Source: Ignatzschineria larvae DSM 13226
Lineage (GTDB): Bacteria > Pseudomonadota > Gammaproteobacteria > Cardiobacteriales > Wohlfahrtiimonadaceae
Length of the DNA: 64,000 bases
Direction: 5' to 3'
NCBI RefSeq assembly: GCF_038500265.1
Contig: NZ_CP150637.1
Coordinates: forward strand, 2,001,501 to 2,065,500
How positions within the stretch are numbered: position 1 is the first letter of the stretch; each line of letters opens with the position of its first letter. A program made the translations under genes and the position numbers. The notes below the pieces were generated by a model. The model made no database searches and was not told the DNA's origin. It saw nothing but the letters and a program-made list of their open reading frames with translations. This document shows positions 16,068 through 25,159 of the stretch, piece by piece.

Positions 16068-16262
16068 TTACTCTTGATCGATAACTTGTTCATTTTTAGT
16101 GATCACTTTACGACCACGGTAATACCCATCTGCAGTTACGTGATGACGTAAATGAGTTTCACCAGAAGTCTTGTCAATGCTCACAGGACGAGCAGTTAAG
16201 AAATCATGCGCACGACGCATGCCTCTTTTTGAACGGGTTACTTTCGATTTTTGTACAGCCAT
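16068..16262 (-). CDS. rpmF: 50S ribosomal protein L32
   Basis: Small basic ribosomal protein of 64 residues. [20 protein letters not shown] is the typical L32 start, and [18 protein letters not shown] the typical end. It lacks the four-cysteine zinc ribbon, as is common in gammaproteobacteria. It sits 77 bp after yceD, the standard order, and is followed by a terminator before plsX. Confidence 0.98.
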   Translation of the reverse strand: MAVQKSKVTRSKRGMRRAHDFLTARPVSIDKTSGETHLRHHVTADGYYRGRKVITKNEQVIDQE

Positions 16263-16339
16263 GTTAACAACTCCTAAAATACAAATTCTGTTAAGTGGTA
16301 GAAACTACTATAGCGAATTTACGAAATTCATTATTGCAA

Positions 16340-16855
16340 TTACTTTTGGTCTAATAGATCTGTCAGGATAGCAAAAGGATTTTTCTTATCCTCTTCTTCC
16401 AGATGTTCCTGATTCTTTAGAAAATCCCGACCCGCACAAGGTTCATCATCTTCATGATAAGGAATAATCGGCAATGCCATTAATAACTCATCTTCTACAT
16501 GATAAAGAAAGCCGACAGGATCTGCCTCTTCGACAATAATCACATCTGCATCATCGCCTACAAGCTCCGCTTCATATTCACTTTTTACAGGAATCCAGCG
16601 AAATTGAACCTCCACTTCAAGGGGGAAAGGCTCAAGACAGCGCTGACATTCCACGTCAACATTGACAGAAGCTGTGCCGATAATACTTTGATGTTGGTTC
16701 TCATCGAGACCTGCGCTAAATGACAACACAATATCACCATTGATCTTCTCAACTGCTGCCTCTAAACGAGGGAAGAACTTACTCGGTAAATGGTCATTTT
16801 CGACCACATAACCATGTTCAATGGCTTGCCATATGGATAATGTAGAGTAATTCAA
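16340..16855 (-). CDS. yceD: YceD/DUF177 family protein (23S rRNA accumulation)
   Basis: DUF177 family protein encoded upstream of rpmF in most proteobacteria and needed for normal 23S rRNA accumulation. VECQRCLEPFPLEVEV carries the conserved CxxC. The C-terminal half is acidic (EEADPVG...DDEPCAGRDF). The only start that gives the family's usual length (171 here, 173 in E. coli) is a TTG at 16855; an in-frame stop lies four codons upstream. Confidence 0.9.
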   Translation of the reverse strand: MNYSTLSIWQAIEHGYVVENDHLPSKFFPRLEAAVEKINGDIVLSFSAGLDENQHQSIIGTASVNVDVECQRCLEPFPLEVEVQFRWIPVKSEYEAELVGDDADVIIVEEADPVGFLYHVEDELLMALPIIPYHEDDEPCAGRDFLKNQEHLEEEDKKNPFAILTDLLDQK

Positions 16856-16927
16856 AGAACACCATCAATTCTAAATAAAGAGGGATATATTAATCTATTG
16901 CATATTTTTTTGCAATAAATCCATTCG

Positions 16928-17407
16928 CTAACGGACAAAATCACCACTTTTACCACCCTGTTTACGAAGTAGGGCAATCGATGAAATCTCCATCCGTTTA
17001 TCAATAGCCTTTAACATATCATAAACTGTCAATAAGGCAACCGACGTTGCAGTTAAAGCTTCCATCTCAACCCCTGTAACACCATTTGTCGAGACCTCAA
17101 CCTCGGCAATCACTTTACGTTCAGCTTCCACTAATTCAAATTCCACATTTACTTTTGTAAGAGGCAAAGGGTGACAAAGGGGAATCAAGTCTGAGGTTTT
17201 TTTAGCACCCTGAATGGCTGCAACGCGAGCAATACCGAGTACATTACCTTTAGAAACTTTCTCTTCAACTAGTGCGGTAAATGCAGCTTCATTCATCGTA
17301 ATTGAACCTGTCGCAAGAGCAATACGCTTTGTTACAGCCTTATTACTGACATCCACCATATGTGCTTCACCAGCCGCATTCAAATGTGTTAATTGTGATT
17401 TTCCCAT
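16928..17407 (-). CDS. moaC: Cyclic pyranopterin monophosphate synthase
   Basis: Second enzyme of molybdenum-cofactor synthesis. The start [20 protein letters not shown], the catalytic-region [12 protein letters not shown] and [21 protein letters not shown] are diagnostic. I place the start at 17407 (ATG after AAGAGAGAG), giving 159 residues as in E. coli MoaC; an ATG eight codons upstream is in frame but has poorly spaced SD. No other moa gene lies in the window, so it is isolated from the rest of the pathway. Confidence 0.95.
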   Translation of the reverse strand: MGKSQLTHLNAAGEAHMVDVSNKAVTKRIALATGSITMNEAAFTALVEEKVSKGNVLGIARVAAIQGAKKTSDLIPLCHPLPLTKVNVEFELVEAERKVIAEVEVSTNGVTGVEMEALTATSVALLTVYDMLKAIDKRMEISSIALLRKQGGKSGDFVR

Positions 17408-17497
17408 TCTATTTCTCTCTCTTTTAGACATCTCTCATCAATTTTCTATTATAGCCTATGCTACTTGGAAAATCCTCATAACCCCACCGGCTGATGA

Positions 17498-17550
17498 TAT
17501 ACTCAGATCAGTTCAAAAAATAAGCCTTATTTAAATGCCGACGCATCGAC
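17498..17550. repeat. Dispersed repeat fragment, copy C, fused to ycgN
   Basis: One end of the repeat family survives: a degenerate terminus TATACTCAGATCAGTTC, then AAATAAGC-like sequence and TTATTTAAATGCCGACGCAT. Similarity stops in the coding sequence of ycgN. The fragment supplies the last seven or so sense codons (VDASAFK) and the TAA stop of that gene. Confidence 0.65.
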
Positions 17551-17973
17551 TGCGTAATCTTCTAGATCACAATCCTCATCCATTTCATTCTCATGAATCA
17601 AAGCTAAATTCGCCATTCCACTACGCATTCTCGCTAAAGTCCGATCTCCTGATAAGAGGTAATGCCAACTTGGCAGTAGCTTCCCTTCATAACGCAGTCG
17701 ATAGGCGCAACTTTCAGGTAACCAGGCTAATTGTGGAATATCTACTAATTGTAGTGAGATACACTCCGGCACATATTGATGGCGAACCCGATACTGCCGG
17801 CAGCCACCGTGACAAGTATCGAGCAGATTACAGGCAACACGTGTATAGAGAATTTCACCAGTATCTTCATCTTCTAGCTTATTCAAACAACAGAGCCCAC
17901 AGCCATCACAGAGCGCCTCCCATTCTTGAGTCGATAATGACTCGAGCGGCGCTTCCCAAAATTTTTCTCTCAT
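17527..17973 (-). CDS. ycgN: YcgN/UPF0260 cysteine-cluster protein
   Basis: Cytosolic cysteine-cluster protein of the YcgN family (UPF0260), biochemical role unknown. LCDGCGLCCLNKLEDEDTG, then ACNLLDTCHGGCRQY and PECISLQ give the conserved cysteines; LPESCAYRL and LPSWHYLLSGD are further family signatures. At 148 residues it is about as long as E. coli YcgN. Its extreme C-terminus is encoded by a fragment of the dispersed repeat, so the original end has been replaced. Probably a single-gene unit. Confidence 0.9.
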   Translation of the reverse strand: MREKFWEAPLESLSTQEWEALCDGCGLCCLNKLEDEDTGEILYTRVACNLLDTCHGGCRQYRVRHQYVPECISLQLVDIPQLAWLPESCAYRLRYEGKLLPSWHYLLSGDRTLARMRSGMANLALIHENEMDEDCDLEDYAVDASAFK

Positions 17974-18161
17974 GATTCTATTTCTACCCTTTTACCTATG
18001 CTTAAGAATCTTTCTAAATTCTCGTCATTATAAGCAACTCTCTACCATTACGAGCAATAAAATAGTCTATTTCAGCAAAAGAGATGAAAACGTATCAACG
18101 ATTCTCTCGATACTCTATTTGTTGGGGATATATCATCAAATGATATCTAACTTGAGAATAT

Positions 18162-19325
18162 CTAACTTGGGCGCTTCTCTGAATGAGTCGTTTCATCACC
18201 CGTAAAGGCATCTTGCGGGATCTCCTCTACAGTTTGCACTACAGTTGCATTGGCAATCTGATGGACAGTCTCCTCTTTCACTTTTTTCAGTGTCAGGATT
18301 GATTCCACCTTATTATTTTTCACTGGCACATTAACATCTACGGATTCACTCTTCATCGATTTCACAAACCACTCTTGTCGGTCGATATCTTTCGCTTCTA
18401 AGCAGAGCGTGACCTCTAACTGACTTGCCTTTTCTACCCCATCATCATCTTGCAAGATCTTCTCGGGAAATTGTAAATAGTAAGCTATTTGACTTCCCAC
18501 CAGAACAATTAGCCAAGAGAGATACATCCACATAATAAAGAGCACGACACTCGCAAAACCTGAATAGATCTGTGATTGTTTACCTGACATCACCACAAAA
18601 TAGGTAAAGAGCTTCCCGATAAAATACCAAGCATTTGAAGCAATTAACGCCCCGATAAGCGCAGGAATAATATCCACTTTACGGTAGGTAATAAAGATAT
18701 ATCCAAGCCAAATCACAAAGGTAACGATGCCGATTGTAAAAGCTTGACCTAATAGAAAGTTAATCAATGGATTAGAGACAAAGCCGCTAACACGCAACAC
18801 AATAGAACTTGAAAGAAATGAGAAAGCAAGAAAAGCAAAGATCGGCCCAATTAAAATCACAACGACATAATTGAGAATTCGCTCCCGTAAAGAGCGCCCT
18901 TTTGCTACGCGCCAAATACGATTAAAGGCCGATTCAATTGTCGTCATTAGGTTAATTGCAGTATAAAGCAATACCACAAATCCCGCTCCCCCGAGAATCA
19001 CCCCTCGAGTATTCTCCACAAATCCCACCAATAAATTGACGAAATCATTGGCATTTTGCTCACCTAAGAAGGCTAACCCTTTAAGCATTAAGGGCTCAAG
19101 CTCATTGTGTACGCCAAATCCCGCTAAAATCGAAAAGGTAATCGCCAATAGCGGCACGATTGAGAGCATTGTCGTATAGGTCAATGCCTGCGCTCGCTCT
19201 TTAAAATTTGCTTGCTCATATTGAATCGCAAGACGATAGATAATCTGAATAATACGCCGAAAAAGAAAACAGGATCCCTCTTTTGACCAAAGCCAAGCTT
19301 CTAATTTTTCGATAATTGCTTTCAT
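18162..19325 (-). CDS. YihY/BrkB-family inner-membrane protein
   Basis: Polytopic membrane protein of the YihY family (once mis-called ribonuclease BN), function unproven. There are about six hydrophobic segments between residues 40 and 280; YTTMLSIVPLLAITFSILAGFG and the FNRIWRV segment are typical. After the last helix, a soluble tail of about 100 residues (hydrophilic, Val/Lys/Glu-rich) exceeds the short tail of many family members. Downstream of the HIT gene with a 45-bp gap, so likely co-transcribed. Confidence 0.85.
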   Translation of the reverse strand: MKAIIEKLEAWLWSKEGSCFLFRRIIQIIYRLAIQYEQANFKERAQALTYTTMLSIVPLLAITFSILAGFGVHNELEPLMLKGLAFLGEQNANDFVNLLVGFVENTRGVILGGAGFVVLLYTAINLMTTIESAFNRIWRVAKGRSLRERILNYVVVILIGPIFAFLAFSFLSSSIVLRVSGFVSNPLINFLLGQAFTIGIVTFVIWLGYIFITYRKVDIIPALIGALIASNAWYFIGKLFTYFVVMSGKQSQIYSGFASVVLFIMWMYLSWLIVLVGSQIAYYLQFPEKILQDDDGVEKASQLEVTLCLEAKDIDRQEWFVKSMKSESVDVNVPVKNNKVESILTLKKVKEETVHQIANATVVQTVEEIPQDAFTGDETTHSEKRPS

Positions 19326-19370
19326 AAATGGATGTTGTTCGTTAAAGCGTTTGGAATCTAAAGTAAAATT

Positions 19371-19781
19371 CTACGCGAGTTCATCGAATGCATCTTTGAT
19401 TAGAGCGATACGGCGACTTAAGGCATCTGAGGCATATTGTGTACTTAATTCAAAGTAACCCCATACCGGATTTGGCCAAGCAAGATCCGCCTCATAACGC
19501 GCAATTACATGCAGATGCAATTGACGAACGATATTTCCAAGCGCACCAATATTAAGCTTATCGGCATTAAATGCACTCTGCATCACTTTTGAAGCCATCC
19601 GTAGCTCTTTCAGAAGTTGCTCCTGATCTTCAATTGAGAGATCAATAATTTCTGCCACATTATCCCGTTTTGGAATCAAAATAATCCAAGGAAAGCGCGC
19701 TTCATTTTGAATACGCACTTCACATAAAGGGAGGTCTGTGACAAAACGGCTATTTTTTGCTAACTCTTCATTTAACTGCAT
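19371..19781 (-). CDS. HIT-family nucleotide hydrolase-like protein
   Basis: Small (136 residues) histidine-triad superfamily protein. The active-site region reads RQLHLHVIARYE: the central H-x-H is kept but the first histidine of the canonical HxHxH is Gln. This QxHxH form is common in proteobacterial HIT proteins of this type. FPWIILIPKR is the conserved N-terminal strand. A nucleotide (for example dinucleoside polyphosphate) substrate is likely from family membership but unproven. Good SD (AAGGA) before the ATG. Confidence 0.85.
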   Translation of the reverse strand: MQLNEELAKNSRFVTDLPLCEVRIQNEARFPWIILIPKRDNVAEIIDLSIEDQEQLLKELRMASKVMQSAFNADKLNIGALGNIVRQLHLHVIARYEADLAWPNPVWGYFELSTQYASDALSRRIALIKDAFDELA

Positions 19782-19876
19782 GATTCTTTTCCTTTAGTTG
19801 TTATCTTTGATAATTATCTTGAGTTGTTAACGGTCATGATCATCGTTATAAAAATAATAGATAGACTAATATCCCC

Positions 19877-19906
19877 TATTTAAGGGTATTTTTCTACCCT
19901 TAAATA
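19877..19906. repeat. 12-bp perfect inverted repeat in the zapA-HIT gap
   Basis: TATTTAAGGGTA (19877-19888) and TACCCTTAAATA (19895-19906) with a six-base loop; an outer ATCCC/GGGAT pairing extends it. It lies upstream of the HIT gene. No T-run follows on the minus strand. The 480-bp gap otherwise holds a terminator and short tandem repeats, with no recognisable 6S RNA. Confidence 0.5.
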
Positions 19907-20108
19907 GTACAAGGGATAGCCTAATAACACTTAATATCAGCGATTTTAAACCTTAAATGATAGAAGTTATAATGGCGAATTTATCGCAATTATCGTCAAT
20001 CTATAGCCGTTATCTGTTTTTATTATGGTTAATAATTTAAATAAAATCAAACTAGAATCAAACTAGAATCAAACAGATATCGAAAGTTATATGAGATAGT
20101 GTCTATAT

Positions 20109-20141
20109 AAAAAATCTCTTCTGAAATTTTCAAAAGAGATT
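20109..20141 (-). terminator. Rho-independent terminator after zapA
   Basis: AATCTCTT (20113-20120) and AAGAGATT (20134-20141) with an inner TGAA/TTCA pairing, followed on the minus strand by T6. It lies about 120 bp past the zapA stop. Confidence 0.82.
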
Positions 20142-20157
20142 CTTCTCTAAACTTGGG

Positions 20158-20204
20158 CTTCAAATAATCTTCAAATGGTCTTTCAAATAGTTTTCAAATG
20201 ATCC
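20158..20204. repeat. Four imperfect 11-12-bp tandem units after zapA
   Basis: Four successive CTTCAAATNNT-like units (starts 20158, 20169, 20180, 20192) in the 3' untranslated region of zapA, just before the terminator hairpin. Non-coding. Confidence 0.55.
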
Positions 20205-20261
20205 TTAAGCGCTTCATCATCAAATATTAGCTAAGTATCTTTAGAGTATTACTTTTGAGTA

Positions 20262-20549
20262 TTACTCTTGAAACTGATCAATAGTTTTACTTAACGCCAT
20301 CAGTTGCTCCCGGAATTTAAAATCTGCAAGCGCCGATCCTTTTTCCGCACGGATTAATTCACTCGCAATAATAAGGCCTGCCATGACAGCCGCTTTCTCA
20401 AGAGAGAGGCGACCTTTCTCCCGTAATTTACTGATCTCTGCATCTAATCTTGCTGCAGATTCTTTTAACACATCCACCTCAGAAGCCGGGCTACTAATAG
20501 GATACTCTTCATTGGCAATTCGAATAGGTACTACAACTGTTTCGCTCAT
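20262..20549 (-). CDS. zapA: Cell-division protein ZapA
   Basis: FtsZ-ring-associated protein that bundles FtsZ protofilaments. The N-terminal VVVPIRIANEEYPISS strand, then VLKESAARLDAEI and the helix KAAVMAGLIIASELI fit ZapA; the C-terminal half is a predicted coiled coil. Length 95. GGAG lies just before the ATG. It is preceded by a 9-bp gap and the coiled-coil gene found next to zapA in pseudomonads. Confidence 0.92.
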   Translation of the reverse strand: MSETVVVPIRIANEEYPISSPASEVDVLKESAARLDAEISKLREKGRLSLEKAAVMAGLIIASELIRAEKGSALADFKFREQLMALSKTIDQFQE

Positions 20550-20558
20550 TTTTTTCTC

Positions 20559-20810
20559 CTACATATTTTGTTGCATCGATTCAACGCGAGAAATCAATTT
20601 ATTGAGTTTCTCAGATAAGAGCGCATTATCGGCGACTAATCGACTATTCTCTTGCTCTACAGTCTGTTTATATGCAGCCATATCTGCTTGCAAAGCAGCA
20701 TTACGATCCTTCTCTTCTTGTAATGCTACTTTCAATTCATTTTTTTGCGACCCTAGTGCGATGATTTTCTTCTCAAGCATATCATATGCCGCTTTTACTG
20801 TCTCTGACAC
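20559..20810 (-). CDS. Small coiled-coil protein (TIGR02449-like)
   Basis: An 83-residue, almost entirely helical protein with heptad spacing (LEKKIIALGSQKNELKVAL, then LVADNALLSEKLNKLI). It resembles the TIGR02449 family encoded upstream of zapA in many gammaproteobacteria, and its size and shape recall ZapB. The start is a GTG at 20810 after AGAGGG. Position between ubiI and zapA suggests a role in the division ring, an inference from neighbourhood only. Confidence 0.8.
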   Translation of the reverse strand: MSETVKAAYDMLEKKIIALGSQKNELKVALQEEKDRNAALQADMAAYKQTVEQENSRLVADNALLSEKLNKLISRVESMQQNM

Positions 20811-20826
20811 GATCTAATTCCCTCTT

Positions 20827-22038
20827 TTATGGTTTAACAAAACTTGGAATATCTCCATAATACCCCATTGCCATTCTTGCAAGACGTTTTTTCACAAAAG
20901 GAAGCTTATCCGCTGCCGATAATCCGAGATTTCGAACCCCTTTTACAAACCCAGACTTACTGGTAGAACTGCGTTTAAAAAGATCCATAGAGCCCATAAT
21001 CAATAGGTTATGGGCTTTTCGGCGTTTCTCATACCGTTTTAAAATGGTCATATCCCCTAGCGAAATTCCTGCCTTTTTAGCATTGATTAACTCCTCAACC
21101 AAGGTGGCCGAATCAAGATAGCCAATATTGACCCCTAATCCTGCTAGCGGATGAATCGAATGCGCCGCATCTCCGGCAAGGGCAAAATTTGCTCGCACAT
21201 AGTGTTGCGCATGATTTAAACGAAGCGGAAAAGCCCCTAACTCGCCTGCAACTTCAATTTTACCAAATTTTCCTTCAAAACCATTCGTTAACCGTTCAGA
21301 AAATGCTTCCGGCGATAGTGCTAATAATTCATCTGCCTCTTCGAAAGTCGTATGCCAAGCGAGTGAACAGCGACCATCACTAAGGGGGAGAAGCGCTAAT
21401 GGTCCATTTTCTAAAAATCGTTGCCAGCAGCTATTTTCATGACTCTTTTCAGGGCGAACTTGACCTACAATAGTTTTCTGTCCATAACTCCAGCCTGTTG
21501 TCGGAATATTCGCCCAATCCCGCACCAATGAACGTCCACCATCCGCGCCAACGACTAATTCCGTTTCATAAGTATCGCCATTACTAAGCGTTACTTCAAC
21601 GAGATCGCCTTTACGTACAAAAGATTCTAGTTTCGTATTATCTAGAATCGTCAAATTCTCCAGCTTCTGCGCCCGATCAAGCAGTACGCCTTGCGTTGCT
21701 TCATTATCAATAATCCAACCTAAAGCATCAGAACCAGTGCCTTGTGCATCAAAGGTCAATTCCCCTCGGCCACCTTCATCCCAGACATGCATATGTAAGA
21801 ATGGTGTTACTCGACCTGTATGTTGCAATCCATCCCAAGCATCCACATATTGCAACCACTTCTTACTTGACGGAGTAAAAGCCGACACACGCAGGCCGTA
21901 ATCATCTGTAGGATAGAGCTTTGCAAGAGGATGAAATTCAATCACTAAAACTTTCATTCCGGCCTTTGCCAAACCAATTGCAATACTTGATCCTACTAAT
22001 CCTGCGCCATTAATAATAACATCAAATCGGTTACTCAT
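20827..22038 (-). CDS. ubiI: FAD-dependent ubiquinone-pathway hydroxylase (UbiI/UbiF-like)
   Basis: Flavoprotein monooxygenase of the UbiH/UbiI/UbiF group for ring hydroxylation in ubiquinone synthesis. The FAD-binding NGAGLVGSSIAIGLAKAG, the LRVSAFTPSS segment, VVGADGGRSLVR and the second FAD motif ALAGDAAHSIHPLAGLGVNIG are all present. Length 403. Its location downstream of ubiH favours UbiI (VisC), as in E. coli and Pseudomonas, but UbiF cannot be excluded without a tree. It precedes the coiled-coil gene by 16 bp. Confidence 0.88.
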   Translation of the reverse strand: MSNRFDVIINGAGLVGSSIAIGLAKAGMKVLVIEFHPLAKLYPTDDYGLRVSAFTPSSKKWLQYVDAWDGLQHTGRVTPFLHMHVWDEGGRGELTFDAQGTGSDALGWIIDNEATQGVLLDRAQKLENLTILDNTKLESFVRKGDLVEVTLSNGDTYETELVVGADGGRSLVRDWANIPTTGWSYGQKTIVGQVRPEKSHENSCWQRFLENGPLALLPLSDGRCSLAWHTTFEEADELLALSPEAFSERLTNGFEGKFGKIEVAGELGAFPLRLNHAQHYVRANFALAGDAAHSIHPLAGLGVNIGYLDSATLVEELINAKKAGISLGDMTILKRYEKRRKAHNLLIMGSMDLFKRSSTSKSGFVKGVRNLGLSAADKLPFVKKRLARMAMGYYGDIPSFVKP

Positions 22039-22142
22039 ATCAATACCTCGACTCTTTTATCTATGAATGCTTATCCATCAAGCACGCTCACTCTTATATA
22101 TTTTTGAAGCCAGAATTTTGAATTCTCCATTCTAAGAACATC

Positions 22143-22193
22143 ATTCTGAAATCGTTATTCTGAAATCATTATTCTGAAATCATTATTTTAAAT
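22143..22193. repeat. 14-bp tandem repeat between ubiH and ubiI
   Basis: Three and a half units of ATTCTGAAATCRTT lie in the 200-bp gap between ubiH and ubiI. No coding or obvious regulatory role is visible. Confidence 0.7.
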
Positions 22194-22240
22194 CACTACG
22201 CTAAACTCTAATACGTCCCTGATTTTTCTCTGATATTCCC

Positions 22241-23410
22241 CTAATATCCCATGCCAAAACGCGCAATCCGCTTCTTTAGGGGTGGCAAATGACTAACTAA
22301 GCGCAATGCCACATTACGAATATGTGGCGCAATCGGAATATCGATCCCAAAACCTCGTACAAGGAAATCAGTCGCACCGACGACTTTCACTACATCTTTC
22401 CGACGATCTTTTTGATACGGTTTAAGCGTCTCTAAGGTCGGAATATTCCCGCCTGCAAAATAAGGCAGTAACAACTCGCAATCTCGAAAACCTAAATTAA
22501 GCCCTTGCCCGGCAATAGGATGCAGCGAATGCGCGCTGTTACCAATCAGTGTTAAACAAGATTTACAGACCGTTTTAGGAATCATGAGAGATAGCTCCCA
22601 CACATGTCGATCTGTGACTGCTTCCACATCGCCTAATTCATAGCCGATACGATAGATAATCTCATCGGCAAATCGTTCATTAGACGCCGATTCCCACATC
22701 TCTTTATCCGCACGATCAGCAATTAATACTACTGCCATTTCATGACTACCAATAGGCAATAAGGCTAATGGCCCATCGCTCGTAAAGCGTTCATACGCCA
22801 TATTGCGATGGGGCTTATTAAAACGTGCGCGCGCAATAACCGCTACTTGATCATAATCAGTATGATAAGACTCAATACCAGAGAGCATCCGTAAGTGAGA
22901 ATGCATGCCTTCTGCTGCAATAATCCAATCAAAAGTATCGGCCTCTTTTCGGCTCAGTGATTGCAAAATAGATTCTGCTTTACCGTCCACCACTTGATAA
23001 TCAGTGAGACGCGTTTCATCTAAGTAAATGATGTTATCACAAGCTTCAATTGCTTCATGCATTCCCAATACTAAGCGCCCAAGCGGAATCAGCGCACCAA
23101 AATCCTCTAGATGATGATCAGAGGCGTAGAGTTCTACTTTCGTTGCGTAGCCTTTTTCAGAGACATGCACACTCTCAATCGGAGTAGCATAAGGTTTAAG
23201 CGCCTGCCACAGATCAATCGACTCAAGAAATTTTACAGAGCGATGAGAGAGCGCGATCATTCTCGTATCTTGCTCTAAGAGAGCAGCTGTAGGCTTCTTA
23301 TGTTGATCCACGACGACAATTGATAATGGACTCTTTTGCAATCCTAATGCGAAAGAGAGGCCTATCGGTCCCGCCCCTGAAATTAAAATACGCTTCTCTA
23401 ACCCTTCCAT
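22241..23410 (-). CDS. ubiH: 2-octaprenyl-6-methoxyphenol hydroxylase UbiH
   Basis: FAD-dependent hydroxylase of aerobic ubiquinone synthesis. The start MEGLEKRILISGAGPIGLSF carries the FAD motif. DTRMIALSHRSVKFLE and ATPIESVHVSEKGYATKVEL are UbiH signatures, and TLIGNSAHSLHPIAGQGLNLG is the second FAD motif, with Asn in place of the usual Asp (GNSAH rather than GDAAH). I chose the ATG at 23410 (389 residues); an in-frame ATG 21 codons upstream would add an atypical tail. Together with ubiI it forms the standard pair; map lies upstream where pepP is often found. Confidence 0.9.
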   Translation of the reverse strand: MEGLEKRILISGAGPIGLSFALGLQKSPLSIVVVDQHKKPTAALLEQDTRMIALSHRSVKFLESIDLWQALKPYATPIESVHVSEKGYATKVELYASDHHLEDFGALIPLGRLVLGMHEAIEACDNIIYLDETRLTDYQVVDGKAESILQSLSRKEADTFDWIIAAEGMHSHLRMLSGIESYHTDYDQVAVIARARFNKPHRNMAYERFTSDGPLALLPIGSHEMAVVLIADRADKEMWESASNERFADEIIYRIGYELGDVEAVTDRHVWELSLMIPKTVCKSCLTLIGNSAHSLHPIAGQGLNLGFRDCELLLPYFAGGNIPTLETLKPYQKDRRKDVVKVVGATDFLVRGFGIDIPIAPHIRNVALRLVSHLPPLKKRIARFGMGY

Positions 23411-23626
23411 CTTCCAATTTCCCACTCTATTTAGATCTATAACATATCGCTCTATTGTAACGATCTTCCTCAATGGAATATTGACACATCACAATTAAAG
23501 CCCATATTTATCTTTTTGATTTCTATTTAATATCTCAGGTAGAAATCCCTCACCCTATAACAATAAAAGCGTCATAATCCTCTATAAGAATTATACGCTT
23601 CCATTCATCAAGATGAGTACATTGAT

Positions 23627-24391
23627 CTACTCTGTAGGTAGACTTAAAATTTCATAACCTGTTTCAGTCACTAATACGGCATGTTCCCATTGTGCTGTCA
23701 ATGAACGATCTCTTGTGACCGCTGTCCAACCATCATTGAGCACTTTAACGCCAGGTTTGCCCACATTAATCATCGGTTCAATCGTGAAGATCATACCGGG
23801 TGCCATAATATCGCGCACCATTGGCGAATCATAGTGCAATACTTGAGGTGCTTCATGTAGGCTTAAGCCTACACCATGACCACAGAAATCTTGCACCACT
23901 GAATAATTATGCGCATGCGCATGCTTTTCAATCACACGCCCAATTTCGCGGAAAGGCACGCCCGGTTTGACCACTTCAATACCAAGCATCATACATTCAT
24001 AGGTCACATCTACAAGGCGCTGCGCTAAGATCGAAACTTCCCCAACACAGAACATTTGACTACTATCGCCAAAATAACCATCTTTAGAGAGACAGATATC
24101 AATATTAACAATATCGCCCTCTTTTAAGGCTCGATCGCCCGGAATCCCATGACAGACCACATGATTAATTGAGATACACGATGCGCCGGGGAATGGTGGA
24201 TTACCATAATTCAGACTTCCCGATACTAATCCCTCTTCTAACATCCAACTATGAATCAGCTCATCGAGTGATTTAGTGGTAACGCCCGGTTTTACATAAG
24301 GTTTAATTCGCTTCAAGAGATTCGCAACCGCTTGATTTGCTTTACGGATACCTTCAATTTGTTGTGCATCTTTAATAAAAATTTGTGACAT
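23627..24391 (-). CDS. map: Type I methionine aminopeptidase
   Basis: Removes the initiator methionine from nascent proteins. All five metal ligands are in place: Asp in NIDICLS, Asp in FGDSSQ, His in CGHGVGLSLHEAP, Glu in FTIEPMI and Glu in QWEHAVLVT; the substrate-binding CHGIPGD is also seen. Length 254, as for E. coli Map. AAGGA precedes the ATG. No rpsB is adjacent, unlike the common arrangement. Confidence 0.96.
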   Translation of the reverse strand: MSQIFIKDAQQIEGIRKANQAVANLLKRIKPYVKPGVTTKSLDELIHSWMLEEGLVSGSLNYGNPPFPGASCISINHVVCHGIPGDRALKEGDIVNIDICLSKDGYFGDSSQMFCVGEVSILAQRLVDVTYECMMLGIEVVKPGVPFREIGRVIEKHAHAHNYSVVQDFCGHGVGLSLHEAPQVLHYDSPMVRDIMAPGMIFTIEPMINVGKPGVKVLNDGWTAVTRDRSLTAQWEHAVLVTETGYEILSLPTE

Positions 24392-24485
24392 ATCGTTCCT
24401 TTCTTTTCTCCTAATAAATAGGTTTACTATTGATCACTGTCGTTTCTATCAGTTGGTCATTATAAGCAGGTCTATGAGCACATTG

Positions 24486-25052
24486 TTATGTGCGAGGTAA
24501 AGTCACCCCTGTCTGTCCTTGGTATTTGCCACCTCGATCCTTATATGAAACTTCACATTCACGATCGGATTCTAAAAAGAGCATCTGTGCAACACCTTCT
24601 CCGGCATAGATCTTCGCCGGAAGCGGCGTTGTGTTAGAAAACTCAAGGGTAACGTGTCCTTCCCACTCAGGTTCTAGTGGTGTGACATTCACGATAATAC
24701 CGCAACGTGCATAGGTAGACTTCCCTAAACAAATGGTCAACACAGAACGAGGAATACGGAAATACTCAACGGTACGGGCAAGCGCAAAGGAGTTTGGGGG
24801 AATAATACAGACATCTGAAACCACATCAACAAAGCTATTTTCATCGAAATTTTTAGGATCGACAATGCTTGAATTAATATTGGTAAAGATCTTAAACTCA
24901 TTACTGCAACGCACATCATAACCATAACTTGATGTGCCGTAGCTAATAATCCGTCCCTTCTCATTTTCCCGAATTTGTCCAGGCTCAAAAGGCTCGATCA
25001 TGCCATATTTCTCTGCCTGTTCCCGAATCCAATGATCTGCTTTTATTGACAT
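24486..25052 (-). CDS. dcd: dCTP deaminase
   Basis: Deaminates dCTP to dUTP, the main source of dUMP for thymidylate synthesis. The protein begins [19 protein letters not shown] and has [47 protein letters not shown]-type and [14 protein letters not shown] blocks. Length 188. AAGGATAGAGA precedes the start. Mrp lies downstream in the opposite sense of gene order (tsaE-mrp-dcd-map, all minus). Confidence 0.97.
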   Translation of the reverse strand: MSIKADHWIREQAEKYGMIEPFEPGQIRENEKGRIISYGTSSYGYDVRCSNEFKIFTNINSSIVDPKNFDENSFVDVVSDVCIIPPNSFALARTVEYFRIPRSVLTICLGKSTYARCGIIVNVTPLEPEWEGHVTLEFSNTTPLPAKIYAGEGVAQMLFLESDRECEVSYKDRGGKYQGQTGVTLPRT

Positions 25053-25159
25053 TCTCTATCCTTTTATTCTGTGCGTATTTAGTCTATGCGCTTTTCTTCA
25101 ATATTATTTCATCTTGATAACCACTTCCCTACTCTACAATAACGCAGTGGCAACAGATT

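Noticed and set aside
20109-20261. 6S RNA downstream of zapA
   Set aside because: Only about 150 nt lie between the zapA stop and the terminator, and the sequence lacks the long closed helix with a central bubble. It contains short tandem repeats instead.
20383-20817. Plus-strand 144-residue ORF
   Set aside because: Fully antisense to zapA and the coiled-coil gene, both well supported with good starts. It is Ser/Phe-rich, as shadows of coiled-coil genes often are.
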